From Sphingomonas sp. LY54 (GTDB lineage: Bacteria > Pseudomonadota > Alphaproteobacteria > Sphingomonadales > Sphingomonadaceae): 64,000 bases of DNA. The DNA lies in assembly GCF_035594035.1 (NCBI RefSeq), contig NZ_CP141588.1, positions 2,386,501 to 2,450,500 on the forward strand, in the 5' to 3' direction. The notes under the pieces were generated by a model. That model was not told the DNA's origin, made no database searches, and saw only the letters and a list, made by a program, of their open reading frames with translations. Both the position numbers and the translations under genes were made by a program. Numbering within the stretch: the stretch's first letter is position 1; every line of letters starts with the position of its first letter. This document shows, one piece after another, positions 1 to 11,310 of this stretch.

Positions 1-338
1 GCCATGCGCTGAGCGACGTGCTGGCCCGCGGCGACGTGCATGACGACGTGCTGGCGAGCCATCCGGTCTCGGTCACGGAGGTGCGGATGTCGCCGGACCT
101 GCGCCATGCCACCGTCTTCGTGAAGCCGCTGCTCGGCGCCGACGAGGCGCAGGTGATCGCGGCGTTGAAGAAGAACGTGCGCTATCTGCGCGGCGAGGTG
201 TCGCGGCGGGTGAATACCAAATATGCGGCGATGCTGAAGTTCCTGCCCGACGAGAGCTTCGACGAGGGCAGCCACATCGACAAGATCCTGCGCTCGCCCA
301 AGGTTGCGGCGGACCTCGGCGGCGACGAGGAAGAGTGA
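1..338 (+). CDS. rbfA: Ribosome-binding factor A, 5' truncated by window edge
   Basis: RbfA binds the 30S subunit and helps mature the 5' end of 16S rRNA, especially in the cold. The frame is open from the first full codon of the window (position 3, reading His-Ala-Leu-Ser-Asp), so the real start lies upstream; the GTG at 18 is internal. Visible are the KH-like core with [14 protein letters not shown] and the helix [19 protein letters not shown], then an acidic C-terminus. Its stop at 336-338 overlaps the GTG start of the acetyltransferase gene, and truB, rpsO and pnp follow, which is the classical infB-rbfA-truB neighbourhood. Confidence 0.93.
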   Translation, partial: HALSDVLARGDVHDDVLASHPVSVTEVRMSPDLRHATVFVKPLLGADEAQVIAALKKNVRYLRGEVSRRVNTKYAAMLKFLPDESFDEGSHIDKILRSPKVAADLGGDEEE

Positions 339-874
339 GCCTCGGCGCGCCGATGGCGGACGGCGCGCTCCGCCTCGAACCGCTGGCCGAGCCGCACCGC
401 GACGCGCTGCGCGAGGCCTGCGCCGAGGACCGCGAGATCTGGGCGATCTACGCCATTCCCTATGGGCCCGAACATTTCGATGCGAGCTTCGACGCCCTCG
501 TCGCGCGGCCCAACGGCTGCGCCTTCGCGATCTTGCTGGACGAACGCGTGGTCGGCATGAGCGCCTATATTGGCATCGAGCCGGAACGCGGCGTGCTCGA
601 GATCGGCAATACCTATTATGTGCCCACGCTGCGCGGCAGCGGCATCAACCGCCGGGTCAAGGATCTGATGATCGCGCGGGCGATCGCGTGCGGCTTCCGC
701 CGCATCGAGTTCCGCGTAGATGCCCGCAACAAGCGGTCCCAGGCGGCGATGGCGAAGCTCGGCAGCGTGCGCGAAGGCGTGATCCGGCAGGAACGGATCA
801 CGTGGACCGGCCATGTCCGCGACACAATCCTCTTCTCGATCCTGGCGGACGAATGGCCCTCCACGGCTGGCTGA
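335..874 (+). CDS. GNAT-family N-acetyltransferase (RimJ/RimL-like)
   Basis: Predicted 179-aa acetyltransferase that would move an acetyl group from acetyl-CoA to an amine; the substrate is unknown. The RimJ/RimL pattern is visible: the acetyl-CoA loop RGSGINRRV (about residues 99-107) and the C-terminal [18 protein letters not shown] followed by VREGVIRQ. The GTG at 335 overlaps the rbfA stop; an ATG at 353 is an alternative start. The 3' end overlaps truB by 22 nt. It sits inside a block where rbfA and truB are normally adjacent, so it is translationally coupled to ribosome maturation genes. A role on a ribosomal protein or tRNA is possible but is inference only. Confidence 0.85.
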   Translation: MSLGAPMADGALRLEPLAEPHRDALREACAEDREIWAIYAIPYGPEHFDASFDALVARPNGCAFAILLDERVVGMSAYIGIEPERGVLEIGNTYYVPTLRGSGINRRVKDLMIARAIACGFRRIEFRVDARNKRSQAAMAKLGSVREGVIRQERITWTGHVRDTILFSILADEWPSTAG

Positions 875-1764
875 TCGTCGACAAGCCGCTCGGGCCCGGC
901 TCGACCCAGATCGTGTCGGCGGTGAAGCGCGCGCTGAAGGCGGGCGGCTATCCCAAGATGAAGGTCGGCCATGGCGGCACGCTCGATCCGCTGGCGAGTG
1001 GCGTGCTGCCGGTCGCGCTCGGCGAGGCGACCAAGCTGTCGGGCCGCATGCTCGACGCCGACAAGATCTACGAATTCACGATCGGCTTCGGCGCCGAGAC
1101 TTCGACGCTCGACGGGGAAGGGGAGGTGGTCGCCACCTCCGACGTTCGCCCCACTCTGGCGGCGCTGGAGGCGGCGCTGCCGCTCTTCACCGGCCCGATC
1201 GAGCAGGTGCCGCCGGCTTATTCGGCGCTGATGGTCGACGGCAAACGCGCCTACGACCGCGCCCGCGCCGGCGAGCAGGTCGAAATGAAGACCCGCGCGG
1301 TGACGGTGCACGAACTATCTCTCCGTCATCCCCGCGAAAGCGGGGATGACGGAGAGGAGCTGGACTCCGTCACGCTCATCGCACGTGTCTCCAAGGGCAC
1401 CTACATCCGCTCGCTCGCCCGCGACATCGCCCGCGCGGTCGGAACGCTCGGTTCGGTGACCATGCTGCGGCGGACGAAGGCCGGCCCGTTCACTCTGGAG
1501 GGAGCGATTTCGCTGGACAAATTGGCCGATCTCGGCCATGCGCGCCAGCTAGAACAGGCACTCTTGCCGTTGACGGCAGGGCTGGACGACATCCCGGCTC
1601 TACCCGTCGCCCCCGATCAGGCAAGGCTGCTCCGCCAGGGGCAGAAAGTGATCGGGATTGCCGCACAGCCAGGGCACTACCTTGCGACCGACCAGTCTGT
1701 TCCGGTTGCGCTGGTGGAGCTTTCCGAGGGCGAACTTCGGGTGGTGCGCGGCTTCAACCTCTAG
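853..1764 (+). CDS. truB: tRNA pseudouridine-55 synthase TruB
   Basis: TruB isomerises U55 to pseudouridine in the T-loop of tRNAs. The 303-aa product opens with the family N-terminus [17 protein letters not shown], and the catalytic Asp (about residue 45) lies in GHGGTLDPLASGVLPVALG. The RNA-binding strand RVSKGTYIRSLARDIA is present. ATG 853 was chosen because upstream codons in this frame belong to the acetyltransferase region and have no family similarity. Oddity: residues about 156-169 (SLRHPRESGDDGEE) are encoded by a perfect palindrome inserted in frame in the loop before that strand, making the loop roughly eight residues longer than in E. coli TruB. rpsO starts 15 nt downstream. Confidence 0.96.
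   Translation: MALHGWLIVDKPLGPGSTQIVSAVKRALKAGGYPKMKVGHGGTLDPLASGVLPVALGEATKLSGRMLDADKIYEFTIGFGAETSTLDGEGEVVATSDVRPTLAALEAALPLFTGPIEQVPPAYSALMVDGKRAYDRARAGEQVEMKTRAVTVHELSLRHPRESGDDGEELDSVTLIARVSKGTYIRSLARDIARAVGTLGSVTMLRRTKAGPFTLEGAISLDKLADLGHARQLEQALLPLTAGLDDIPALPVAPDQARLLRQGQKVIGIAAQPGHYLATDQSVPVALVELSEGELRVVRGFNL
1319..1356. repeat. Perfect 17-bp inverted repeat inside truB
   Basis: Two 17-nt arms (1319-1335 and 1340-1356) are exact reverse complements around a GAAA tetraloop. The core GTCATCCCCGCGAAAGCGGG resembles the dispersed palindromic repeats found between genes in many proteobacteria. Here it lies in the reading frame of truB without breaking it, encoding an Arg/Glu/Asp-rich loop. 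The transcript should form a very stable hairpin within the coding region. Confidence 0.9.
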
Positions 1765-1779
1765 TTTGAAAGGAAGACG

Positions 1780-2049
1780 ATGTCGGTTAGCATCGAGCGC
1801 AAGCAGGAAATCATCAACGACAACGCCCGCAAGTCGGGCGACACCGGATCCCCCGAGGTCCAGGTCGCGATCCTCACGGAGCGCATCACCAATCTCACCG
1901 AGCACTTCAAGACCCACGCCAAGGACAATCATAGCCGGCGCGGTCTGCTGATGCTGGTCAACAAGCGCCGCTCGCTTCTGGATTATCTCCGGAAGACCGA
2001 TGGGGAGCGCTACCTCGCGCTCATCGGGAAGCTCGGCCTTCGCAAATAA
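1780..2049 (+). CDS. rpsO: 30S ribosomal protein S15
   Basis: S15 is a primary 16S rRNA-binding protein of the central domain of the 30S subunit. The product is the standard 89 residues, with family segments [22 protein letters not shown], shown here as [13 protein letters not shown], then [20 protein letters not shown] and [13 protein letters not shown]. The start is preceded by GAAAGGAAG as ribosome binding site. It lies between truB and pnp, and a hairpin terminator follows within 10 nt. In many bacteria S15 represses its own translation and rpsO-pnp transcripts are cut by RNase III; neither signal was demonstrated here. Confidence 0.98.
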   Translation: MSVSIERKQEIINDNARKSGDTGSPEVQVAILTERITNLTEHFKTHAKDNHSRRGLLMLVNKRRSLLDYLRKTDGERYLALIGKLGLRK

Positions 2050-2055
2050 TACGGG

Positions 2056-2080
2056 ACGGCCCCCTCGCGGGGCCGTTTCT
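2056..2080 (+). terminator. Intrinsic terminator after rpsO
   Basis: The arms ACGGCCCC and GGGGCCGT (2056-2063 and 2069-2076) pair around CTCGC and are followed by TTTCTCATTTT. It may be a partial terminator, because pnp lies 124 nt downstream on the same strand. Confidence 0.75.
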
Positions 2081-2204
2081 CATTTTCGGGGACCGCAATC
2101 CGGCGATCCCTGGAATGGACCGTTCGGGTCCACCAAGGCGGGCCAAACTGCCCGCACGCAGGCCACCGGCCGCATCTGGCCGCCGGTGATGTAAGGAAAA
2201 ACAG

Positions 2205-4556
2205 ATGTTTGACATGAAGAAAGTGGAAATCGAGTGGGGCGGCAAGACGCTCACCCTCGAAACGGGCCGCGTGGCCCGTCAGGCGGACGGCGCTGTGCTG
2301 GCCACCCTGGGCGAAACCGTCGTCCTTTGCGCCGTCACCGCGGCCAAGAATGTGAAGCCGGGGCAGGATTTCTTCCCGCTGACCGTCCACTATCAGGAAA
2401 AGTTCTCGGCCGCCGGCCGCATCCCGGGCGGCTTCTTCAAGCGCGAGCGCGGCGCCACCGAAAAGGAAACGCTGACCAGCCGCCTGATCGACCGTCCGAT
2501 CCGTCCGCTCTTCCCGGAAGGCTTCTACAACGAAGTCCTCGTGATCGCGCAGGTTCTCTCCTATGACGGCGAGAACGAGCCCGATGTCGTCGCGATGGTC
2601 GCGGCCTCGGCGGCGCTCACCCTTTCGGGCATCCCGTTCATGGGCCCGATCGCCGGCGCCCGCATCGGCTATGTCGACGGCGAGTATGTCCTCAACCCGA
2701 CCAGCGAGCAGATCAAGCAGGGCGATCTCGACCTCGTCATGGCCGGCACCTACGACGCCGTGCTGATGGTCGAATCGGAGGCCAAGGAGCTCTCCGAGGA
2801 GGTCATGCTCGGCGCCGTCATGTACGGCCACAAGCAGAGCCAGAAGGTCATCGAGGCGATCATCAAGCTCGCCGAGCAGGCCGCTAAGGAGCCTTGGGAG
2901 CTCGCCGAGGCCGCCGACACGTCCGAGGTCAAGCAGAAGCTGCGCGACCTGGTCGGCGCCGACATCGCCGCCGCCTACAAGACGACGCAGAAGTCCGAGC
3001 GTTCGGCCATGCTCAACGCCGCCCGCGACAAGGCCAAGGCGGCATTCGCCGAAGCCGAGCCGCAGGCCCAGCTCGCCGCCGCCAAGCTCGTCAAGAAGCT
3101 CGAGGCGGAAATCGTCCGCGGCGCGATCCTGAAGGACGGCCGCCGCATCGACGGCCGCGACACGAAGACGGTCCGCCCGATCGAGTCGATGGTCGGCTTC
3201 CTGCCGCGCACCCACGGTTCGGCGCTGTTCACCCGCGGCGAGACGCAGGCGATCTGCACCACCACGCTCGGCACCAAGGACGCCGAGCAGATGATCGACG
3301 GCCTGGAGGGTCTCTCCTACCAGCGCTTCATGCTGCACTATAACTTCCCGCCTTATTCGGTCGGCGAAGTCGGCCGCTTCGGCGCCCCGGGCCGTCGCGA
3401 AGTCGGCCACGGCAAGCTCGCCTGGCGCGCGCTGCACCCGGTGCTGCCGAGCACGGAGGAGTTCCCGTACACGATCCGCGTCCTTTCCGACATCACCGAG
3501 TCGAACGGCTCGTCGTCGATGGCGACGGTGTGCGGCGGCAGCCTCGCGATGATGGATGCGGGCGTTCCGCTGAAGCGTCCGGTCTCGGGCATCGCCATGG
3601 GCCTCATCCTGGAAGGCAAGGACTTCGCGGTCCTTTCCGACATCCTGGGTGACGAGGACCATCTCGGCGACATGGACTTCAAGGTCGCCGGCACGTCCGA
3701 GGGCATCACCTCGCTGCAGATGGACATCAAGATCGCCGGTATCACCGAGGAGATCATGAAGGTCGCGCTCGAGCAGGCGAATGCCGGTCGCGCCCACATC
3801 CTGAACGAGATGGCCAAGGCGCTGGGCGAAGTCCGCACCGAGCTTTCGGCGCACGCTCCGCGTATCGAGACGATGCAGATCGACAAGGCGAAGATCCGCG
3901 AAGTCATCGGCACCGGCGGCAAGGTGATCCGCGAGATCGTTGCCGAGACCGGCGCCAAGGTCGACATTGACGACGAGGGCGTGATCAAGATCAGCTCGTC
4001 CGACGTCAACCAGATCGAAGCGGCCCGTAAGTGGATCCTCGGCATCGTCGAGGAGGCTGAGGTCGGCAAGGTCTACAGCGGCAAGGTCGTCAACATCGTC
4101 GATTTCGGCGCCTTCGTGAACTTCATGGGCGGCAAGGACGGTCTCGTCCACGTCTCCGAGATGAGGAACGAGCGCGTCGAGAAGCCGACCGACGTCGTTT
4201 CCGAGGGCCAGGAAGTGAAGGTCAAGGTTCTCGAGGTCGATCCGCGCGGCAAGGTTCGCCTGTCGATGCGCGTCGTCGACCAGGAAACCGGCGCCGAGCT
4301 GGAGGATACCCGTCCGCCGCGCGAAGCGCGCGAGCGTGGTGAGCGCAGCGACCGCGGTGACCGCGGCGGCCGTGATCGCGGTCCCCGTCGCGACGGCGAA
4401 GGCCGCGGCGACCGTGGCGGCCGGGGCCGTGGCGGCGAGCGCGGCGAAGGCCGTGGCGACCGTGGTCCCCGCCGTGAAGGCGGCGAGCCCGCCCCGCGCG
4501 AGGAAGGCGGCGAGCCCGAATTCGCCCCCGCATTCCTGACCCGCGACGACGACTGA
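2205..4556 (+). CDS. pnp: Polyribonucleotide nucleotidyltransferase (PNPase)
   Basis: PNPase degrades RNA 3' to 5' by phosphorolysis and can add tails; it works in the RNA degradosome with RNase E, whose gene is also in this window. The 783-aa chain shows two RNase PH domains (first starting near residue 10, second with [15 protein letters not shown] near 315 and [20 protein letters not shown]), a KH domain ([17 protein letters not shown], about 565-580) and an S1 domain ([15 protein letters not shown], about 625-640). The C-terminus after about residue 695 is an unusual Arg/Gly/Asp/Glu-rich tail full of [13 protein letters not shown] repeats. The start ATG follows AAGGAAAAAC. Confidence 0.98.
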   Translation: MFDMKKVEIEWGGKTLTLETGRVARQADGAVLATLGETVVLCAVTAAKNVKPGQDFFPLTVHYQEKFSAAGRIPGGFFKRERGATEKETLTSRLIDRPIRPLFPEGFYNEVLVIAQVLSYDGENEPDVVAMVAASAALTLSGIPFMGPIAGARIGYVDGEYVLNPTSEQIKQGDLDLVMAGTYDAVLMVESEAKELSEEVMLGAVMYGHKQSQKVIEAIIKLAEQAAKEPWELAEAADTSEVKQKLRDLVGADIAAAYKTTQKSERSAMLNAARDKAKAAFAEAEPQAQLAAAKLVKKLEAEIVRGAILKDGRRIDGRDTKTVRPIESMVGFLPRTHGSALFTRGETQAICTTTLGTKDAEQMIDGLEGLSYQRFMLHYNFPPYSVGEVGRFGAPGRREVGHGKLAWRALHPVLPSTEEFPYTIRVLSDITESNGSSSMATVCGGSLAMMDAGVPLKRPVSGIAMGLILEGKDFAVLSDILGDEDHLGDMDFKVAGTSEGITSLQMDIKIAGITEEIMKVALEQANAGRAHILNEMAKALGEVRTELSAHAPRIETMQIDKAKIREVIGTGGKVIREIVAETGAKVDIDDEGVIKISSSDVNQIEAARKWILGIVEEAEVGKVYSGKVVNIVDFGAFVNFMGGKDGLVHVSEMRNERVEKPTDVVSEGQEVKVKVLEVDPRGKVRLSMRVVDQETGAELEDTRPPREARERGERSDRGDRGGRDRGPRRDGEGRGDRGGRGRGGERGEGRGDRGPRREGGEPAPREEGGEPEFAPAFLTRDDD

Positions 4557-4584
4557 GGTCTCCAACCTCGGTTCTGACAGGAAG

Positions 4585-4614
4585 GGCCCCGCGAGCGATC
4601 GCGGGGCCTTTTCT
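4585..4614 (+). terminator. Intrinsic terminator after pnp
   Basis: GGCCCCGCG (4585-4593) and CGCGGGGCC (4600-4608) form a 9-bp GC stem with loop AGCGAT, followed by TTTTCT. Confidence 0.85.
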
Positions 4615-4628
4615 CTGGGAGGCCGACG

Positions 4629-4805
4629 ATGCGTACGAAGCTGAGCGTCTGCCTGAGGAAGGCGAGTTACGCCTCCAGGGACGAGGCGCGCCGCGCTGCC
4701 GCCTGCGCTGATCTCCCGCTGCGCCCCTATCGCTGCGACCGCTGCCGCCTTTTCCACCTGACGAGCCGGACCAAGGGCAAGTGGCAGCCGCGCCTTGCCG
4801 ATTGA
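4629..4805 (+). CDS. Small Cys-rich (zinc-ribbon-like) protein
   Basis: A 58-aa basic protein starting ATG 4629 (after GGGAGGCCGACG) and ending TGA 4805. Its C-terminal half reads PYRCDRCRLFHLTSR, with a CxxC knuckle followed by the FHLTS pattern seen in small uncharacterised bacterial and phage proteins. An upstream Cys pair (residues 8 and 26) could add ligands. It is basic overall, so nucleic-acid binding is possible, but no function is known. It lies directly behind the pnp terminator and ahead of another small gene on the same strand. Confidence 0.6.
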   Translation: MRTKLSVCLRKASYASRDEARRAAACADLPLRPYRCDRCRLFHLTSRTKGKWQPRLAD

Positions 4806-4866
4806 ACCGGGCAAGGGACCTGACGGTTAGAAACTGCTAGAAGAGCGCCGGAACGGGAGCATCGCC

Positions 4867-5013
4867 ATGTCGCTGGACGACGAGATTATCGAGACGCCGG
4901 ATGGGCCCATGACCTGGGCCCAGTGGAAGAAGAAGAACCCGGTCCAGATTCCGTCGCGCCGCACCAAGGGCAAGGATCTGCCCGTCAAGGTGAAGCGCTT
5001 CACGGAAAAATAG
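4867..5013 (+). CDS. Small basic hypothetical protein
   Basis: A 48-aa frame from ATG 4867 to TAG 5013, preceded by GGAACGGGAGC as a plausible ribosome binding site. It starts acidic (MSLDDEIIETPDG), has a tryptophan pair in TWAQWKKK, and ends strongly basic (RRTKGKDLPVKVKRF). No known family was recognised. The composition and good ribosome site favour a real gene. It converges on mreB, whose stop lies 36 nt away. Confidence 0.5.
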   Translation: MSLDDEIIETPDGPMTWAQWKKKNPVQIPSRRTKGKDLPVKVKRFTEK

Positions 5014-5049
5014 GGCGCAGCGCCCTGGCTCCGTCCGGGCCGCTCCGGC

Positions 5050-6377
<1,328 letters not shown>

Positions 6378-6396
6378 GCCGTGACCTCCGATTTGC

Positions 6397-6426
6397 AAGA
6401 AAGGGGCGGGTGCCGAGGCACCCGCC
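6397..6426 (-). terminator. Intrinsic terminator after the cold-shock gene
   Basis: On the minus strand GGCGGGTGC pairs with GCACCCGCC (6405-6413 with 6418-6426) around a 4-nt loop, followed by CCCTTTCTT. A second GC hairpin lies just upstream of it, near 6437-6455. Confidence 0.8.
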
Positions 6427-6462
6427 CGCTCATTCATCCCCCGCCGGAGCGGGGGCGGCAGC

Positions 6463-6669
6463 TCAGACCGCCTGCAGGTTGACTGCGCTGGTCTTGCCGC
6501 GCTTGTCGTTCTCGAGGTCGTAGGAAATGCGCTGCTCCTTCTCGAGCGTGCGCATGCCGGCCGCCTCGACGGCGGTCATGTGGACGAACGCGTCGTTGCC
6601 GCCGGCTTCGTTGGTGATGAAGCCGTAGCCCTTGGCGTTGTCGAAAAATTTCACGGTGCCGATCGGCAT
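6463..6669 (-). CDS. Cold-shock protein (CspA family)
   Basis: A 68-aa single cold-shock domain that binds single-stranded RNA/DNA and acts as RNA chaperone. RNP1 (KGYGFI) and RNP2 (DAFVHM) motifs are visible, after the N-terminus MPIGTVKFFDNA. The start at 6669 follows AAGGAATTAGTT and gives the normal family length; an in-frame extension upstream encodes no recognisable domain. The leader of about 118 nt from the predicted promoter is typical of cold-shock mRNAs. A strong terminator follows. Confidence 0.95.
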   Translation of the reverse strand: MPIGTVKFFDNAKGYGFITNEAGGNDAFVHMTAVEAAGMRTLEKEQRISYDLENDKRGKTSAVNLQAV

Positions 6670-7029
6670 AACTAATTCCTTCTTGATAAAGAGACCGGAA
6701 GTCGGTCCCCTGGCGCTTGAAAGAGGCGAGAGAGAAGGAAAAAGGAGCCGCAAAAGCACCGAAGACCGTCAATTTTGCGACTGAAGCCTCTCCTATATAG
6801 GCGCTCCCGCGCGAAATGTTAGGCCTAATCGGTTTCCCGCCCGGCGCCGGTCCGATATTTCGGACGGGTCACCTCGGAGACGCCCGGAATCCCGCAGCTC
6901 ATTTTGCCTGTTAGTCGCCATCGATCCGCCGGCAGCGCGCGTCAGGAACCCATTTCACCGGGCGGCATCAAATGGGCAGCGGCGGGCTATCGGCCGGCGC
7001 AGTGTCGGCGCGGGGGGATGGAGACGATG
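6670..7029. other. Intergenic region between divergent csp and DUF2935 genes
   Basis: 360 nt without a convincing gene. The left part is the cold-shock mRNA leader and promoter. The right part precedes the DUF2935 gene; an open frame extends through it from 6904, but its composition does not resemble protein and no ribosome site supports it. Confidence 0.6.
6794..6822 (-). promoter_or_regulatory. Predicted sigma70-type promoter of the cold-shock gene
   Basis: Minus-strand CTAACA (6822-6817), a 17-nt spacer, then TATATA (6799-6794). The 11-nt block AGCGCCTATAT at the -10 also occurs in the tmRNA promoter. Confidence 0.5.
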
Positions 7030-8004
7030 ATGAATATCGAACAGGAAGCGTGTCCGCCCGAGCAGTCGTCCGGCGTGGTCACCCGGCGGCGACTGGTCGA
7101 GATTGCCGGGGTGACGCTCGTCGGCACCGCCTTTCTCGGCACCACCGGCTGCGCGTCGGCCCTCGCGCGCTCGGGCGCGGCGCAATTCCCGCACGTCGGT
7201 CCGGGTCCGCTCGCTCCGGAGAGTGTCGCCGGCGTGCAGGTCGGAACGCTCGGCGGCGGTACCAAGCCGATCTACGTCACCCGGCCCGGCAGCATGGACC
7301 CGGTCGAGCATTCGGTCGCCGACACCTTGTTCTGGGGCGACATCATGATGGAGCATGCGATGTTCTTCGCCATGCTCATGCCCGGCCCCGAAAACGCGAA
7401 GCCCCGCGCCGAGGCGGAGCAGTTCCAGCGCCGCTTCGGCGATCATCTCTCGCGCCTGCGCAAGAGCCGGCTGACCCGGTCCGACCTGCCGGGCTTCAAC
7501 CGCTCGACGGTCGACCTCGCGCGCTCGTTCGGTGGCTACAAGACGGCGATGCAGCGCGCACAGGAGACCGGCCAGTACCGGACCTTGGTCTGGCCGAGTT
7601 TCTTCGATCACACGCGCAAGGAGGCGGACCGCTTCGTCCGCCGCATTGAGCAGATCGGTCGCGGCGACGTCTCCTATGCGCGCGCCGAGGTCGTGCCCTT
7701 CTGGGCGGACAAGATGGAGGAGCATTCGCAGTTCATCGCCCAGTTGCTCGATCCCGACGAACAGGCGCTCATCCGGACGGCCGACGCGGCGAGCGACACG
7801 TTTGGCAAGCTCGAGGCTGATCCCGGCGCCGGCGGCTCCCCCGACCCGGCGATGAAGGCGGTGGAATCGATCATCGATTTCAAGACGGCGGCGGAGAAAG
7901 GCATCCGGACGAGCCAGATCCAGAGCATCATCCACCCGGCGCTGGCCGACCATGTCCGGCGCGAGGCGGTGCGGTTCAGGGACGAGCTCCAGCGCGCGGC
8001 CTGA
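7030..8004 (+). CDS. DUF2935-type protein with Tat-like/lipoprotein signal
   Basis: A 324-aa protein with a twin-arginine-like N-terminus: TRRRLVEIAG (residues 18-27), a hydrophobic stretch and a possible lipobox cysteine in LGTTGCAS (Cys41). The mature part has two halves with paired helix motifs, FWGDIMMEHAMFFAMLMPG and PFWADKMEEHSQFIAQLLDP, plus later FFDHTRKEADRF and HVRREAVRFRDEL. This His/Glu pattern matches the DUF2935 family, whose structural members are metal-binding helical bundles; the reaction is unknown. ATG 7030 is favoured by GGAG six nt upstream; ATG 7018 and 7027 are alternatives. katG lies downstream on the same strand, 208 nt away. Confidence 0.7.
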   Translation: MNIEQEACPPEQSSGVVTRRRLVEIAGVTLVGTAFLGTTGCASALARSGAAQFPHVGPGPLAPESVAGVQVGTLGGGTKPIYVTRPGSMDPVEHSVADTLFWGDIMMEHAMFFAMLMPGPENAKPRAEAEQFQRRFGDHLSRLRKSRLTRSDLPGFNRSTVDLARSFGGYKTAMQRAQETGQYRTLVWPSFFDHTRKEADRFVRRIEQIGRGDVSYARAEVVPFWADKMEEHSQFIAQLLDPDEQALIRTADAASDTFGKLEADPGAGGSPDPAMKAVESIIDFKTAAEKGIRTSQIQSIIHPALADHVRREAVRFRDELQRAA

Positions 8005-8146
8005 CCGAAAGTCGATCCGGCATGGCGGGATGCTCTCCCGTCCCGTCATGCTAGGGCCGGCCGACGCCATCGCGATATCGCCCAAACCGTCGCGACATAA
8101 GGCCGTGCCTCTAATCGATTTTCCTGTTCGTCTTGATAAGCTTTAG

Positions 8147-10411
<2,265 letters not shown>

Positions 10412-10428
10412 CGACGCGAAGCGGGCAT

Positions 10429-10463
10429 GAAAAAGGGCTGACGGCGCGGTGCCGGCAGCCCTT
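10429..10463 (-). terminator. Terminator of the Asn/Ala-rich lipoprotein gene
   Basis: On the minus strand AAGGGCTG and CAGCCCTT (10456-10463 with 10433-10440) form the stem, followed by TTTTTC. It lies between convergent katG and the lipoprotein gene. Confidence 0.75.
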
Positions 10464-10480
10464 CATGATTCGAGCGCCTC

Positions 10481-10756
10481 TTACTGGGCGTTTTCCTCGA
10501 TCGCGTCGGCCCGGTTCTCGCCGGCCTCGCGGGTCGCGTCGGCCTGGTTTTCGAGCGCATTGGCCTGGTTCTCGAGGCTGTTCTCGGCGGCGCCCGTCGT
10601 GTTGTCGGCCATCTCGGTCAGATTGTCCGCCTGCATCTCAAGCGCGTCGGCCTGGTTCTCGGCAGCCGCCTCGACATTCTCGGCCGCTTCGTTGCCGCCG
10701 CAGGCGGCGAGCATGGCGAACGCCGACAGGGCGATCGCTTTGGACAGAATCTTCAT
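10481..10756 (-). CDS. Small repeat-rich helical lipoprotein
   Basis: A 91-aa exported lipoprotein: MKILSKAIALSAFAMLAACG has a signal peptide with lipobox LAAC. The mature chain is built from imperfect heptad/undecad units such as ENQADALEMQADNL, ENSLENQANALENQADA and GENRADAIEENAQ, so a long helix or coiled coil is expected, reminiscent of the layout of murein lipoprotein although no C-terminal lysine is present. The start at 10756 is preceded by GGGGAGTGACT. It is transcribed alone with its own terminator. Function is unknown; an envelope spacer or stress role is inference. Confidence 0.75.
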   Translation of the reverse strand: MKILSKAIALSAFAMLAACGGNEAAENVEAAAENQADALEMQADNLTEMADNTTGAAENSLENQANALENQADATREAGENRADAIEENAQ

Positions 10757-10924
10757 AGTCACTCCCCTTGTAAGAGAGCCGTAATAATCCCCGGTTCCGC
10801 CTTCGGGTTCCAGAGGGATTCGACGAACCGAGTGGGACGGCGCGCGCCGACACCGGGAAATCGTGACCAACTATCTGGAAAATGGGGAGCTTCTCTCGTC
10901 CGGCGCTCCGCCTTTCGGAATAGG

Positions 10925-10990
10925 TCCGGGAGGTTCTGTTGCCCGGCCCTCCCGGAGGCCGCTGGTTTCCACTTCTGTTGCCCGGCGTGG
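10925..10990 (-). repeat. Two hairpins with identical 14-nt loops downstream of tmRNA
   Basis: On the minus strand the sequence GCCGGGCAACAGAA occurs twice as an apical loop. The first copy (10986-10973) is closed by CCAC/GTGG; the second (10947-10934) by the 9-bp stem TCCGGGAGG/CCTCCCGGA. Stems differ while loops are identical. They follow the tmRNA tag region by about 45 nt and may be its 3' structural part and its terminator. Confidence 0.6.
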
Positions 10991-11265
10991 TCCCTGCCGC
11001 GCTTAAGCTTTGTAACTTTTCCCGTGAGGGATCAGTTACGCAGCGATCGCGAGTGCTTCGTTATCGTTGGCACTTGTGGTTTTGAGCCTTTAACGGCTTA
11101 CTCAGGCCGGGCGAAAGCACCGCTTTTCAACACACGTCGATCCTAGTTCAGCCCCGTCAGAAGCCGCCTTATCGGCGGATTTTGGTGGAGCTGCCGGGTA
11201 CCGCCCCCGGGTCCGCTGCGTCTATTGTACGACACGATTTATCGCCATAGCCGGGCGAACCCGGC
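10991..11265 (-). ncRNA. ssrA: Permuted two-piece tmRNA
   Basis: tmRNA rescues stalled ribosomes and tags the product for proteolysis. On the minus strand the acceptor piece comes first and ends in GGCAGCTCCACCA (CCA at 11185-11183). After a 27-nt intervening segment comes the coding piece starting GGGGCTGAACTAGG at 11155. GGGGCTG pairs with CAGCTCC, including the G3-U70 wobble that sets alanine charging. The tag frame at 11071-11036 reads ANDNEALAIAA and stop. The order 3' piece before 5' piece is the alphaproteobacterial permutation. Outer limits are approximate: 5' from the promoter, 3' just before the paired hairpins, which may belong to it. Confidence 0.93.
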
Positions 11266-11271
11266 AATTCC

Positions 11272-11300
11272 CATATAGGCGCTTCGCGGCGGGATGTGAA
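11272..11300 (-). promoter_or_regulatory. Predicted tmRNA promoter
   Basis: Minus-strand TTCACA (11300-11295), a 17-nt spacer, then TATATG (11277-11272). The predicted start near 11265 fits the expected 5' end of the acceptor piece. Confidence 0.6.
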
Positions 11301-11310
11301 GGGGCGGGGC

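Noticed and set aside
304..852. N-terminal extension of truB upstream of ATG 853
   Set aside because: Runs out of frame through the acetyltransferase gene and has no TruB similarity.
2010..4814. A 934-codon open frame on the minus strand opposite pnp
   Set aside because: It mirrors the codon pattern of pnp in GC-rich DNA, has no protein family and no ribosome site, and pnp is certain.
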